Assembly: GCA_016126025.1 (NCBI GenBank)
Contig: JAEFDA010000071.1
Location: forward strand, 1-10,113
Direction of reading: 5' to 3'
Origin: Nitrososphaerota archaeon
GTDB taxonomy: Archaea; Thermoproteota; Nitrososphaeria; Nitrososphaerales; Nitrosopumilaceae
DNA length: 10,113 nucleotides
This document shows, piece after piece, positions 1 to 6,426 of the stretch; the stretch's first letter is position 1; each line of letters opens with the position of its first letter. The notes under the pieces were generated by a model. That model searched no databases and was not told where the DNA came from. It saw only the letters and a list, made by a program, of their open reading frames with translations. Position numbers and translations under genes: made by a program.

Positions 1-876
1 AGGATAAAGCGGCTGAAGGCAGCCGGCATAATACGCCAGCTCAGCGCCATATTCGACACCAGGAGGCTCGGCTACAAGAGCTCGCTGGTGGCGATGAGGG
101 TTGCGCCCGACCGGCTGGTGCAGGTGGCCGCCATCATCAGCGAACACCCCGGCGTCAGCCACAACTACGAGAGAAACCACGACTTTAACCTGTGGTTTAC
201 CATAGCCGTCCCGCCCCACTCCAGCATACAGGATGAGGTGAACCGCTTCTCGGGGCTGGAGGGGGTGAGGGCCACGCGGATGCTTCCCACGCTGAGAATG
301 TTCAAGATCGGCGTGAAGCTGGACATGAACGAGTCCAAGAAGCGGGAGGTAAAGCCGTCCGAGACCAAGAAGAGTATCCGGGATGAGCCGTTTGCAAACA
401 CCGAGCGCGACCGGCGTTTCGTCCGGGAGCTGCAAAAAGACCTGCCGGTGGCCGAGAGGCCGTTCGCCCAGATGGCCCAGAATCTGGGCGTTACCGAGGA
501 GGAGCTGTTCAGGCAGGCCAACGAATACGAGGAGACGGGGGTGATGCGCCGGTATGCGGCCATTCTCCGGCACCGGGACGCCGGGTTCCTGGCCAACGGC
601 ATGATCGTGTGGAAGGTTCCCGATAACATGATACCGTCCATAGGGGAGATGCTGGGAGCATTCCCGCAGGTCAGCCACTGCTACCAGCGCCCGGCGTACC
701 CGGACTGGCCGTATACCGTCTTTTCCATGATACACTGCCGCACCCGCGAGGAGGCGGCCGAGACTGCCAAGACGATACAGTCGCAGATCGGGATAAGCGA
801 GTACCGGATACTCTTCAGCGAGCGCGAGTTCAAAAAGAGCCGCGTCGAGTATTTCGTGGAGCCGGTGGCCGCCTGA
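1..876 (+). CDS. Siroheme decarboxylase-like AhbA/AhbB fusion (Lrp/AsnC fold), 5' partial
   Basis: The frame is open from base 1 and ends at TGA 874-876, so the start lies off the left edge; 291 residues are visible. Two tandem units of the AhbA/AhbB (NirD/L/G/H) family can be seen. The first is cut in the wing of its helix-turn-helix and runs through GIIRQLSAIFDTRRLGY and SHNYERNHDFNLWFT. The second starts near visible residue 130 (ERDRRFVRELQ), has its own helix-turn-helix (ETGVMRRYAAILRH) and repeats the signature as SHCYQRPAYPDWPYT. Family members decarboxylate siroheme to 12,18-didecarboxysiroheme in the alternative haem or haem d1 route; in most organisms the two halves are separate subunits. 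Such proteins are often annotated as AsnC-type regulators. The HNYxR and CYxR motifs favour the enzyme, but a regulator cannot be excluded. About 40-50 residues are probably missing. Confidence 0.8.
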   Translation, partial: RIKRLKAAGIIRQLSAIFDTRRLGYKSSLVAMRVAPDRLVQVAAIISEHPGVSHNYERNHDFNLWFTIAVPPHSSIQDEVNRFSGLEGVRATRMLPTLRMFKIGVKLDMNESKKREVKPSETKKSIRDEPFANTERDRRFVRELQKDLPVAERPFAQMAQNLGVTEEELFRQANEYEETGVMRRYAAILRHRDAGFLANGMIVWKVPDNMIPSIGEMLGAFPQVSHCYQRPAYPDWPYTVFSMIHCRTREEAAETAKTIQSQIGISEYRILFSEREFKKSRVEYFVEPVAA

Positions 877-1229
877 CGGCATTGTGCCGCCGGGGGTACA
901 CTGCGCAGTTTTTTTGGTGGGGCCTTTTCCACTTGGGTATTGGGCGGAATGGCGTAAAACTACTCTCGTAATCATCTTGGAGTGCGCTCTTATGCGCTGC
1001 CCTGCCGTGCACCCAGAACGGGATCGTGCAACTACACCTCCCGGCTCCGGCGCCGCCGCAAAACCGGCCAGGCCGGGTCAAACCACCCAAAATTCTGCGG
1101 GAACCAGAGACTGCGCGCCGAGAAAGGCCATCGATTGTGCGGGATTTTTCAGGGCGCGTGCCCTAAACATCACTGCGGAATTTTCGGACGGCCACAGAAA
1201 GCGGGAATGCGCGGGCGTGGCATCAGGCC
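877..1229. other. Intergenic stretch with no convincing gene
   Basis: This gap of about 350 bases lies between the converging AhbA/B-like and acetyltransferase genes. Open frames exist on both strands, but they are rich in Pro, Arg and Ala with no domain-like pattern, as expected of GC-rich non-coding DNA. A short hairpin (AGGGC-GCGT-GCCCT, about 1151-1164) is the only local structure noted, and it is not followed by a T-run. Apart from the T-tract at 909-915 nothing else can be supported. Confidence 0.5.
909..915 (+). terminator. T-tract terminator after the AhbA/B-like gene
   Basis: Seven consecutive T residues lie 33 bases after the stop codon at 876. They fit the T-rich termination signals of archaea; no strong stem precedes them. 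Confidence 0.55.
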
Positions 1230-1739
1230 CTATTGTTTGTCGTTCTCCAGCTCTATGGCCATCATGAACGCGTCCTCGCCGTCCCTGTAGTATGACTTTA
1301 GCTGCTGCTTTATGACGAACCCCAGGTCCTCGTACAGCCGGATGGCTCCGTTGTTGCTGCACCGCACCTCCAGATACATCTCCACGCACTTTCTCGTTCT
1401 TATGCCCTTGACGGCCTCGTCCACCAGAACCCTGCCTATTCCCTTCTTGCGGTGCTCGGGCAGCACGGCCACCGACACCAGGTGGCCCTTCTTGACAAAC
1501 CCCAGCCGCCGAAACGATGAAAAACCGTACTCGGTTTTGCACATTATATATCCGACATGAACGTCTCCCACCAGCGCCACCAAAAACGCCTCTGGAATCT
1601 CGGCCATGATGCTCTCGTAAAAGTAGTCCGAGTAGTGCTCCGGCAGGGTCTTGAGGTTTATCTCCATGACGGGGATCAGATCCCCGTGCGCGGCGCGGCG
1701 GTACACGCAGCCGTTCTCCTCCCGCAGTGTGGTTTGCAC
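1230..1739 (-). CDS. GNAT N-acetyltransferase, RimI/Ard1 (archaeal Nat) type
   Basis: The product is 169 residues, the usual length of archaeal RimI/Ard1 proteins, which transfer acetyl from acetyl-CoA to protein N-termini in the cytoplasm. The GNAT fold is readable in order: beta strands AFLVALVGDVHVGYIMC (about 51-67), the motif A strand HLVSVAVLPEHRKKGIG with the acetyl-CoA pyrophosphate loop R97-K-K-G100-I-G102, and motif B with LEVRCSNNGAIRLYEDLGF (123-141), typical of RimI/Ard1. The helix around ILKTLPEHY-like residues 28-36 is where Ard1 proteins place substrate-binding residues. The start is GTG at 1739; a TATA box centred 26 bases upstream implies a leaderless mRNA. The gene lies 27 bases downstream of the DCC gene, on the same strand, but has its own promoter. 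Confidence 0.88.
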   Translation of the reverse strand: MQTTLREENGCVYRRAAHGDLIPVMEINLKTLPEHYSDYFYESIMAEIPEAFLVALVGDVHVGYIMCKTEYGFSSFRRLGFVKKGHLVSVAVLPEHRKKGIGRVLVDEAVKGIRTRKCVEMYLEVRCSNNGAIRLYEDLGFVIKQQLKSYYRDGEDAFMMAIELENDKQ

Positions 1740-1759
1740 GTTTCCGACGGATCAGGCGT

Positions 1760-1771
1760 GATTTATTTAAT
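1760..1771 (-). promoter_or_regulatory. TATA box of the acetyltransferase gene
   Basis: The minus strand reads ATTAAATAAATC, centred about 26 bases upstream of the GTG start at 1739, which is the archaeal TATA distance for a leaderless transcript. It overlaps the end of the upstream DCC coding sequence (stop at 1767-1769), so the two genes can be transcribed separately. Confidence 0.6.
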
Positions 1772-2150
1772 CATGCCATAGGGAGGCCCGGCTCGAGCCG
1801 TACTCTACGTGGCCGCTGCTTCTTATCAGGCTGGCCGAGCGCACGAACACGTCGCATCCATCCTCTGCGCACGCGTTGCCGCCGGGCAGCATGCCCATGC
1901 CTCCCCGGGCCGTCACCATGTGGCGCAGCAGCGGCAGCAGGGCTGCCCGCCCCCCGTGCGCCTCCCTCTCCTCCAGCACCCAAAACATCTCGGTAGCCTC
2001 CGGGTACAGTAGGCTGGCGCGCAGGCGCCTTCCCTCTTCGGTGTAGTGGCCCACTATGGTCAGCTGTCCCCGTGCCAGGCGGTTCACCGCCCGGGCAAAC
2101 CCCAGGCACAGGCGGCATCTGTCGTCGTACAGCATCACCGGGGGTCTCAT
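1767..2150 (-). CDS. DCC-family (DUF393) thiol-disulfide oxidoreductase-like protein
   Basis: The product is 127 residues from ATG 2150. It opens with MRPPVMLYDDRCRLCLGF, the DCC signature of DUF393 proteins: a beta strand, then Asp-Asp-x-Cys-x-x-Cys (C13 and C16) in thioredoxin-like position. The family is predicted to carry out thiol-disulfide exchange; its substrate is generally unknown. Downstream are a helix (FARAVNRLARG), a strand (LTIVGHY) and a C-terminal helix (ALLPLLRHM), as expected for this short fold. Two further cysteines sit at about 98 and 103 (NACAEDGCDVF). An in-frame extension upstream to 2261 is possible, but the chosen ATG starts right before the conserved strand and lies 27 bases from a TATA box. 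It precedes the acetyltransferase gene on the same strand and is divergent from the aminotransferase gene. Confidence 0.75.
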   Translation of the reverse strand: MRPPVMLYDDRCRLCLGFARAVNRLARGQLTIVGHYTEEGRRLRASLLYPEATEMFWVLEEREAHGGRAALLPLLRHMVTARGGMGMLPGGNACAEDGCDVFVRSASLIRSSGHVEYGSSRASLWHD

Positions 2151-2172
2151 ATGGGTATGGTACTCCCCGCTG

Positions 2173-2181
2173 AATAAAAAA
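2173..2181 (-). promoter_or_regulatory. TATA box of the DCC-family gene
   Basis: The minus strand reads TTTTTTATT, centred 27 bases upstream of the ATG at 2150. This is consistent with leaderless transcription and supports that start over the longer open frame. Confidence 0.5.
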
Positions 2182-2228
2182 CCTGCCCGCCCTGACTGGC
2201 GCCGCTGCGCACCCGCGCCAATCCAAGT

Positions 2229-2237
2229 GTACAAATT
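2229..2237 (+). promoter_or_regulatory. Weak TATA-like element for the aminotransferase gene
   Basis: GTACAAATT is centred 27 bases upstream of ATG 2260. It is the only AT-rich patch at the right distance in a GC-rich stretch; the match is weak. Confidence 0.35.
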
Positions 2238-2259
2238 GGGCGGCGCACGGCGAGCAGAC

Positions 2260-3636
2260 ATGGGGTGGGAGGATGCCTACCGGAAGAAGACTCCGCTCTC
2301 CCGGGATCTGTTCGGGCGCTCGGCGGGGCTCCACGTGAACGGCGTCTCGCACAACATTAGGTTCTTTGAGCCGTACCCGTTCGTGACGGCGTCCTCGCAC
2401 GGCAAGAGTTTGGTGGACGTGGATTCGAACAGCTATACGGACTATTGGATGGGCCACTGGGCTCTGGTGCTGGGCCACCGCCACCCTGCCGTGGAGAAGG
2501 CTCTCGCCGCCCAGCTCTCCCGGGGGTGGATGTATGGCACGGTCAACGAGCAAACCATCGAACTCTCACAGATGATATCGGATGCCGTGCCGGCGGCCGA
2601 GCGCATCCGCTACACCGTCTCGGGGACCGAGGCGGTCATGTACGCCTCCCGGCTTGCCCGGGCGGCAACGGGCCGGGACGTGATCGCCAAGGTGGACGGC
2701 GGCTGGCACGGATATGCCTCCGATGTGCTGAAGACGGTGAACTGGCCGTTCTCGGAGCCGGAGAGCACCGGATGCATACACGACGACCGTATCATATCCA
2801 TACCCTACAACGACACCGAGCGGGCCGTGTCGATGCTGGAGGGCGTGGGCGACCGGCTGGCCGGCATAGTGGTGGAGCCGGTCCTGGGGGGAGCCGGATG
2901 CATACCGGCCCGGGCAGACTACCTGCGCGGGCTGCAGGAGTGCGCCCGCAAGAGCGGCGCCCTGCTCGTGTTGGACGAGATCGTGACCGGGTTCCGGTTC
3001 GGATACGGATGCATGTATGGCGAGATGGGGCTGGATCCTGATCTGCTGACGCTGGGCAAGATAGTGGGGGGAGGCATGCCCCTGGGGGTGCTGTGCGGCA
3101 AGGAGGAGATCATGGAGATTGCCAACACCAAGTCCATGTCCCGGAGGGAGAGGTGCTACATAGGCGGCGGGACGTTCTCGGCCAATCCCGCATCCATGGC
3201 GGCCGGCGCGGCCACGCTGCGGGCGCTAAAGGAGTCGCCGGCCACCTACGAGCGCATCAACCGAATGGGCGGAGACGCCCGGGCATCGCTGGAGAGTGCA
3301 CTGGAGGGGCGCGCCCAGGTGACGGGAAAGGGCTCGCTGTTCATGACGCACTTTACCGAGTCCGGGCCGGTGGTCGACGCGGCGGGCGCGGCACGGTGCA
3401 ACCTGCAGTCGCTGGTGCGGTACCACATGCATATCATGACACACGACGGGATATTCATACTGCCCGGCAAGCTGGGGGCGTTCTCCTCTGCCCACACTCA
3501 GGACGACGTGAGGGAGCTGGCCGAGGCCACCGAGCGGTTCGCGGCCGGGGATGCCGAGTCCATCTCCCCTGCCTCCCCGCAGGATGCCAGGGAGAGGATG
3601 GCGCGCGAGGCAATAGCCAAGTTCAGATCACTATAA
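2260..3636 (+). CDS. Glutamate-1-semialdehyde 2,1-aminomutase-like class III aminotransferase
   Basis: The product is 458 residues, PLP-dependent fold type I, class III. Visible landmarks: an N-terminal strand pair with DVDSNSYTDYWMGHWALVLGH (53-73, the family's DxDGxxYxD...GH pattern), the phosphate-binding SGTEA (121-125), GGWHG (147-151), the catalytic DEI at 239-241, and the Schiff-base lysine in LGKIVGGGMPLG (K267). HemL converts glutamate-1-semialdehyde to 5-aminolevulinate, the first dedicated step of tetrapyrrole synthesis. An AhbA/B-like siroheme-to-haem gene lies nearby. However, EPVLGGAG replaces the usual EPVAGNMG-like loop, and YIGGGTFSANP replaces the usual AGTLSGNP-like segment. 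It may therefore be a HemL paralogue with another amino substrate. ATG 2260 was chosen because the upstream in-frame extension (from 2056) runs through the divergent promoter region and reads as non-coding. Confidence 0.82.
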   Translation: MGWEDAYRKKTPLSRDLFGRSAGLHVNGVSHNIRFFEPYPFVTASSHGKSLVDVDSNSYTDYWMGHWALVLGHRHPAVEKALAAQLSRGWMYGTVNEQTIELSQMISDAVPAAERIRYTVSGTEAVMYASRLARAATGRDVIAKVDGGWHGYASDVLKTVNWPFSEPESTGCIHDDRIISIPYNDTERAVSMLEGVGDRLAGIVVEPVLGGAGCIPARADYLRGLQECARKSGALLVLDEIVTGFRFGYGCMYGEMGLDPDLLTLGKIVGGGMPLGVLCGKEEIMEIANTKSMSRRERCYIGGGTFSANPASMAAGAATLRALKESPATYERINRMGGDARASLESALEGRAQVTGKGSLFMTHFTESGPVVDAAGAARCNLQSLVRYHMHIMTHDGIFILPGKLGAFSSAHTQDDVRELAEATERFAAGDAESISPASPQDARERMAREAIAKFRSL

Positions 3637-3646
3637 GACTAAAATC
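3631..3646 (+). promoter_or_regulatory. TATA-like promoter of the TPR gene
   Basis: The segment CTATAAGACTAAAATC carries two AT-rich cores. ACTAAAATC is centred 27 bases before ATG 3669, and CTATAAG is 35 bases before it. The box overlaps the end of the aminotransferase gene and favours the start at 3669 over the ATG at 3648. Confidence 0.5.
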
Positions 3647-3668
3647 AATGCCCGCGTTATGCAGCGCG

Positions 3669-4487
3669 ATGGGCCTGTTTTCGAGAAAGGATCCCGAAGA
3701 GCTGATGCGCCATGCCGCCATGTTCATGGAGAAGGGCCAACCGAAGGGGGCGGTGGGCCTCTACAACCAGGTGCTGAAGCAGGACTCCAACAACTTGGAG
3801 GCTCTCCACCAAAAGGGCATAGCTCTCAACCAGATGAAAAAGTACAGCGACACGGTGACGTGCGCCGACGCGACGCTGGCCATATATCCGGGGGATGCGG
3901 TGGCCTACAACAGCAAGGGGGTGGCTCTGGCAGAGATGGGGGACACTCAGGCGGCAGCCGAATGCTATGACATGGCCATAGACTGTGATCCGCGGTACTA
4001 CGAGTCCTACTTCAACAAGGGGGTGCTGCTGGCAAGGCTGAACGAGCTGCCCGAAGCCTTGGAGCTGATGGAGAAGGCGGTGCGGCTGAACCGTAAGAAT
4101 CCCGTCCTCCTACTCCATAAGGCCATCATACTGGGCAAGATGCACAAGAACAAGGATGCGCTGGCAATATTGGAGCGGCTGGAGCGCAGGTTCGGTCCAC
4201 ACCCCGATGTTGGATTCCAGCGCGGTGTACAGCTGGCCGAGATGGGGGAGCACCGCCAGGCAATCGAGGTGTTTGAGGGATTGCCCGGCAAGCACGGGGA
4301 CAACGCAGTACTGCTGTATTCGCTGTCCCGCAGCCGGGCCGCTCTGGGCGAGGGCGAGGCGGCACTGGACCTGCTGAAGAGGGCCGTGTCCAAGGACCCC
4401 AAAACGGTGCGCACCTGGGCGCGGGAGGAGGCGGTCTTTTTACCGCTCCATAGAGATGAGAGGTTTCGGAAACTGGCAAAGATGTGA
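3669..4487 (+). CDS. Tetratricopeptide-repeat (TPR) protein
   Basis: The product is 272 residues made almost wholly of 34-residue helix-turn-helix TPR units, at about 9-42, 43-76, 77-110, 111-144, 145-178, 179-210 and 213-246. Consensus positions are clear, for example NNLEALHQKGIALNQMKKY, DAVAYNSKGVALAEMGD and YYESYFNKGVLLARLNELPEA. It ends with a short cap (WAREEAVFLPLHRDERFRKL) often seen in archaeal TPR proteins. There is no signal peptide or membrane segment, so it is a cytoplasmic protein-protein interaction scaffold; the partner is unknown. ATG 3648 is in frame and would add seven residues, but the promoter spacing and the MGLFSRKDP start favour 3669. It follows the aminotransferase by 32 bases on the same strand and may be partly co-transcribed with it. 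Confidence 0.9.
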   Translation: MGLFSRKDPEELMRHAAMFMEKGQPKGAVGLYNQVLKQDSNNLEALHQKGIALNQMKKYSDTVTCADATLAIYPGDAVAYNSKGVALAEMGDTQAAAECYDMAIDCDPRYYESYFNKGVLLARLNELPEALELMEKAVRLNRKNPVLLLHKAIILGKMHKNKDALAILERLERRFGPHPDVGFQRGVQLAEMGEHRQAIEVFEGLPGKHGDNAVLLYSLSRSRAALGEGEAALDLLKRAVSKDPKTVRTWAREEAVFLPLHRDERFRKLAKM

Positions 4488-4497
4488 TCCCTATTGA

Positions 4498-4516
4498 CGC
4501 GCCGGCCACCGGCGCG
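4498..4516. repeat. GC-rich hairpin downstream of the TPR gene
   Basis: CGCGCCGG-CCA-CCGGCGCG is a perfect 8-bp stem with a 3-base loop, 11 bases after the TPR stop codon. No T-run follows at once; the T-rich tract starts about 48 bases further on. It may act as an mRNA 3' end structure. Confidence 0.6.
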
Positions 4517-4561
4517 CGTTCGGGGTTATGGCGGGCAATTTAGGGTGACCGAAACGACAGA

Positions 4562-4589
4562 ATATTTTTTGCGCTGTTTAATTTAATAA
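4562..4589. terminator. AT-rich convergent terminator region
   Basis: This stretch includes a run of six T residues (4565-4570) followed by TTTAATTTAATAAC, between the converging TPR and SWIM genes. It stands out as AT-rich in GC-rich surroundings and can serve as a T-rich archaeal terminator for the rightward TPR transcript. On the other strand it reads as TTATTAAATTAAA, downstream of the SWIM stop. Confidence 0.5.
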
Positions 4590-4613
4590 CTAAGATATGC
4601 GCACCGTGCTTCG

Positions 4614-4949
4614 TTATTCGGCGGCCAGAGTGTCATCTATCAATCCTGCCACGAATCCACCAAACTCCTCGTCGTGGAATTTTATGGTCTTGAAATTGGA
4701 CGTGGAATTGGCGTAGCCTTGGCACTTTATGTGGTAGCATACGCCTGCGGGGCCCCCAAAGTAGTATGCCGGACAGGTGCAGTAGCCGCGGTGAGGATCC
4801 ACCCAGTGCTCGGCCTTGCGGCCCACCACCGTCCACACTTGGCGGCCGCTGGGAAGAAAGACGTGCTGCTTTACCCTGCCCTCGGCCACCGCCTCCTTGA
4901 TTCCCAGCGTGCCCATTCCTGTGCGGTGTAAACACACATTGTATTTCAA
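4614..4949 (-). CDS. SWIM zinc-finger protein
   Basis: The product is 111 residues. The central segment GYCTCPAYYF...GVCYHIKC supplies the SWIM pattern CxCx(11)CxH, with C57, C59, C71 and H73 as the expected zinc ligands. SWIM domains bind DNA or protein; archaeal small SWIM proteins have no firmly assigned job that I can name. The N-terminal half (QHVFLPSGRQVWTVVGRKAEHWVD) looks like the beta strands that normally precede a SWIM finger. The start is TTG 4949: it has a good Shine-Dalgarno AGGAGG five bases upstream, and no ATG in frame precedes MGTLG at residue 12. It converges on the TPR gene and diverges from the small zinc-ribbon gene across a repeat array. Confidence 0.8.
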   Translation of the reverse strand: MKYNVCLHRTGMGTLGIKEAVAEGRVKQHVFLPSGRQVWTVVGRKAEHWVDPHRGYCTCPAYYFGGPAGVCYHIKCQGYANSTSNFKTIKFHDEEFGGFVAGLIDDTLAAE

Positions 4950-4954
4950 TTATT

Positions 4955-4960
4955 CCTCCT
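4955..4960 (-). promoter_or_regulatory. Shine-Dalgarno of the SWIM gene
   Basis: AGGAGG on the minus strand is spaced five bases from TTG 4949. It decides the start codon and is notable because most genes in this window appear leaderless. Confidence 0.65.
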
Positions 4961-4965
4961 ATTGG

Positions 4966-5041
4966 GAACTGTTAAGATAACGGGGGGTGGCTTGGGGTGT
5001 TAAATCCGGGTGGCGGTGTTAAGGGGAGGGGGGCGCCGCCC
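4966..5041. repeat. GTYAAR trio array, copy 1
   Basis: Three motifs, GTTAAG at 4971, GTTAAA at 4999 and GTTAAG at 5018 (spacing 28 then 19), are each followed by a G-rich GGTGG-type tail. The array ends in GGGGCGCCGCCC (5030-5041). It fills the divergent space between the SWIM gene and the zinc-ribbon gene. The block aligns over its whole length with that at 7206-7286, starting GGAACTGTYAAGATAACG in both. Confidence 0.8.
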
Positions 5042-5050
5042 CCTCGCGCG

Positions 5051-5058
5051 CTTATATC
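5051..5058 (+). promoter_or_regulatory. TATA box of the small zinc-ribbon gene
   Basis: CTTATATC is centred about 26 bases before ATG 5080, consistent with a leaderless transcript. It lies just right of repeat array 1. Confidence 0.6.
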
Positions 5059-5079
5059 CACACTTCGTGGGCATGCACC

Positions 5080-5196
5080 ATGAAGCGGTGCGGCTCATGC
5101 AAGAAACTGCTGCCCGACGCCGCGTTCTATGTGAGGGCCGGCTACCTCCGTAGCATGTGCAGGGAGTGCACCAAGGCATACAACGCCTCAAGCTAA
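5080..5196 (+). CDS. Small CxxC/CxxC zinc-ribbon protein (38 residues)
   Basis: The product begins MKRCGSCKKLLPDAAFYVRA and ends YLRSMCRECTKAYNASS. Four cysteines (C4, C7, C27, C30) form two CxxC knuckles around a short Phe-Tyr core. This is the pattern of the small zinc ribbons (CxxC..K.L.dFY....g..s.CK.C...Y) found alone or in front of HNH nucleases in phages and mobile DNA. It probably binds zinc and nucleic acid; no catalytic domain follows. The correctly placed TATA box, the intact frame and the conserved-looking pattern support a real gene despite the length. It lies between repeat arrays 1 and 2. Confidence 0.72.
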   Translation: MKRCGSCKKLLPDAAFYVRAGYLRSMCRECTKAYNASS

Positions 5197-5218
5197 GTGG
5201 ACGGAAAGTAAACCAACG

Positions 5219-5306
5219 GTCAAACATATGAGACAAGCATCTGTTAAGATATGGTGACCCGGAACGGCCCGTTAAGGGTGTGACCCGGCGTTAAGGGGGT
5301 GACCTA
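5219..5306. repeat. GTYAAR array, copy 2
   Basis: Motifs occur at 5219 (GTCAAA), 5243, 5271 and 5290 (GTTAAG). The last three keep the 28/19 spacing of copy 1, and each is followed by GTGACC (for example CGTTAAGGGGGTGACC). The array lies between the convergent ends of the zinc-ribbon and membrane-protein genes and reaches the stop of the latter. The first motif (GGTCAAA...TGAGACAA) matches a unit at 7327-7345. Confidence 0.78.
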
Positions 5307-5963
5307 GGATGGGCAGTGGGCAACGCCAGCCTCACTGTCGGCGATCTGTCCTGCCACATCCAATGCCTCTCGCGCAAATACCCCGAACAGCATACCCATA
5401 CCTGATTTGGTTGCTGCCGAGCCGACGTTCATTGACTGCTGTCCTTCTACCGTAAACACTTGGTAAGTCATACTGGCGGTATTGGGGACTGTACGATCCA
5501 ACAACTTCTTGCCGAGTCTGTGGCATAGGATGCTACCACTAACAGGATCGTATGCGGTGATCACCCAATCACCTGTGTAATTACCAACACCCGCAACCAC
5601 AACCTTACGATTGTCTGCCGACAGCAGTCCACACGTTTTCATGTCGGCGGTTCCGACGCTATCCATATAAATCGGCCGGACGTCACCCATCCGCATCCGA
5701 CTCCGCACCCGTGACCTCTTTGCCCCCGTCGCCCTTGTCATGCTTGCCCAGCGCAATGCAGACATAGTACGGGTGGAGAAGGCAAACGTCCCAGCCACCA
5801 GTGCGATCAGCACGCCCGCATCCAATGTGAATCCGCACATGTCACACGCCACCAGAAACAGTAGGGCACACATGACGGCGTTGGCGGATGCCAGCCCGGC
5901 CAAGTCTGTTCCGGTGATCCGGTGCTTGGGGGTGAACAGGGGAACTATATACTTCAGTAACAC
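5304..5963 (-). CDS. Unrecognised two-TM membrane protein
   Basis: The product is 219 residues from GTG 5963; an in-frame stop lies upstream. I do not recognise the family. Two hydrophobic segments are close together near the N-terminus, about 24-43 (ASANAVMCALLFLVAC) and 47-65 (LDAGVLIALVAGTFAF). They are followed by a strongly basic stretch (about 71-92, RWASMTRATGAKRSRVRSRM), which by the positive-inside rule puts the C-terminal part in the cytoplasm. The remainder, about 95-219, is polar and strand-rich (RKVVVAGVGNYTGDWVITAYD), like a small soluble beta domain. Its first codon is 37 bases from the stop of the DUF488 gene on the same strand, so it may be the last gene of that cluster. The promoter signal is weak. 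Confidence 0.6.
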   Translation of the reverse strand: MLLKYIVPLFTPKHRITGTDLAGLASANAVMCALLFLVACDMCGFTLDAGVLIALVAGTFAFSTRTMSALRWASMTRATGAKRSRVRSRMRMGDVRPIYMDSVGTADMKTCGLLSADNRKVVVAGVGNYTGDWVITAYDPVSGSILCHRLGKKLLDRTVPNTASMTYQVFTVEGQQSMNVGSAATKSGMGMLFGVFAREALDVAGQIADSEAGVAHCPS

Positions 5964-6000
5964 GGCCGCCCCACACCGGACTGCGTATGTGGGTGGCTAA

Positions 6001-6378
6001 TCACTTGTAGTGGCCGATGTCTTCCGGTCTAAAGTTTCCTTGCAGTATCAATCTCTTCAGAATGCATCGGTGACAGAACTCACCTTCCGGTTCATAGCAC
6101 AAGAGCGTTACGTCTTCCGTACTTGCCTCATGCTCTAGTTTGTGGAGCGCCTCCTTGGAACGGTCGTTGTTGATTTCAAGTTGGTATTGGATAGCATACT
6201 CTGTAGGTGTTATACGACCCCGTTTATACAACCGCAACAGTTCGGGGCTGGGGGCAAGCTCCCGCACCCAATCATCAAAGTGCTCCCGTTTGACACCGCG
6301 TGGATAGAACCTAGCGACTAGTATCCGCCGCCCGTCACTGGGATCCGCCGACGCATAGATCTGTTTTGTCTTTAACAT
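6001..6378 (-). CDS. DUF488 family protein
   Basis: The product is 125 residues from ATG 6378. DUF488 landmarks are clear: ILVARFYPRGVKREHFDDWV (about 19-38; the family's RxxPRGv...W motif), ELAPSPELLRLYKRG, and the C-terminal VTLLCYEPEGEFCHRCILKRLI (about 91-112) with the conserved C-H-R. The fold is alpha/beta; no biochemical role is established that I know of. The in-frame extension upstream to 6447 is rejected, because a TATA box lies exactly 26 bases before ATG 6378. It sits 37 bases downstream of the DuOB-like gene. DUF488 and this type of partner protein are, from memory, frequent neighbours in mobile or defence-rich regions. Codon use is more AT-rich than in the core genes to the left. 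Confidence 0.85.
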   Translation of the reverse strand: MLKTKQIYASADPSDGRRILVARFYPRGVKREHFDDWVRELAPSPELLRLYKRGRITPTEYAIQYQLEINNDRSKEALHKLEHEASTEDVTLLCYEPEGEFCHRCILKRLILQGNFRPEDIGHYK

Positions 6379-6400
6379 GTCACTTGGTCTATATGGGGAG

Positions 6401-6408
6401 CTATAAAG
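6401..6408 (-). promoter_or_regulatory. TATA box of the DUF488 gene
   Basis: CTTTATAG on the minus strand is centred 26 bases before ATG 6378. It implies a leaderless transcript separate from that of the upstream gene. Confidence 0.65.
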
Positions 6409-6412
6409 GTTT

Positions 6413-6426
6413 GTACTATATAGTAC
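6413..6426. repeat. Perfect 14-bp palindrome GTACTATATAGTAC
   Basis: This self-complementary site overlaps the last codons and stop of the DuOB-like gene and lies about 5 bases upstream of the DUF488 TATA box. Its centre TATATA could itself be a TATA element, or the whole could be an operator for a dimeric regulator of the DUF488 gene. Confidence 0.55.

Noticed and set aside
884..1267. Open frame of 127 codons on the plus strand
   Set aside because: Pro/Arg/Ala-rich with no domain pattern, no promoter at the right distance, and it runs into the end of the acetyltransferase gene; read as chance open frame in GC-rich DNA.
2056..2259. Upstream in-frame extension of the aminotransferase gene
   Set aside because: It overlaps the DCC coding region and the divergent promoters, and its Arg-rich sequence does not resemble the family's N-terminus; start placed at 2260.
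4966..5306. CRISPR array
   Set aside because: Repeated units are only about 6-16 bases with irregular tails and no spacer-sized unique sequences; no cas genes.
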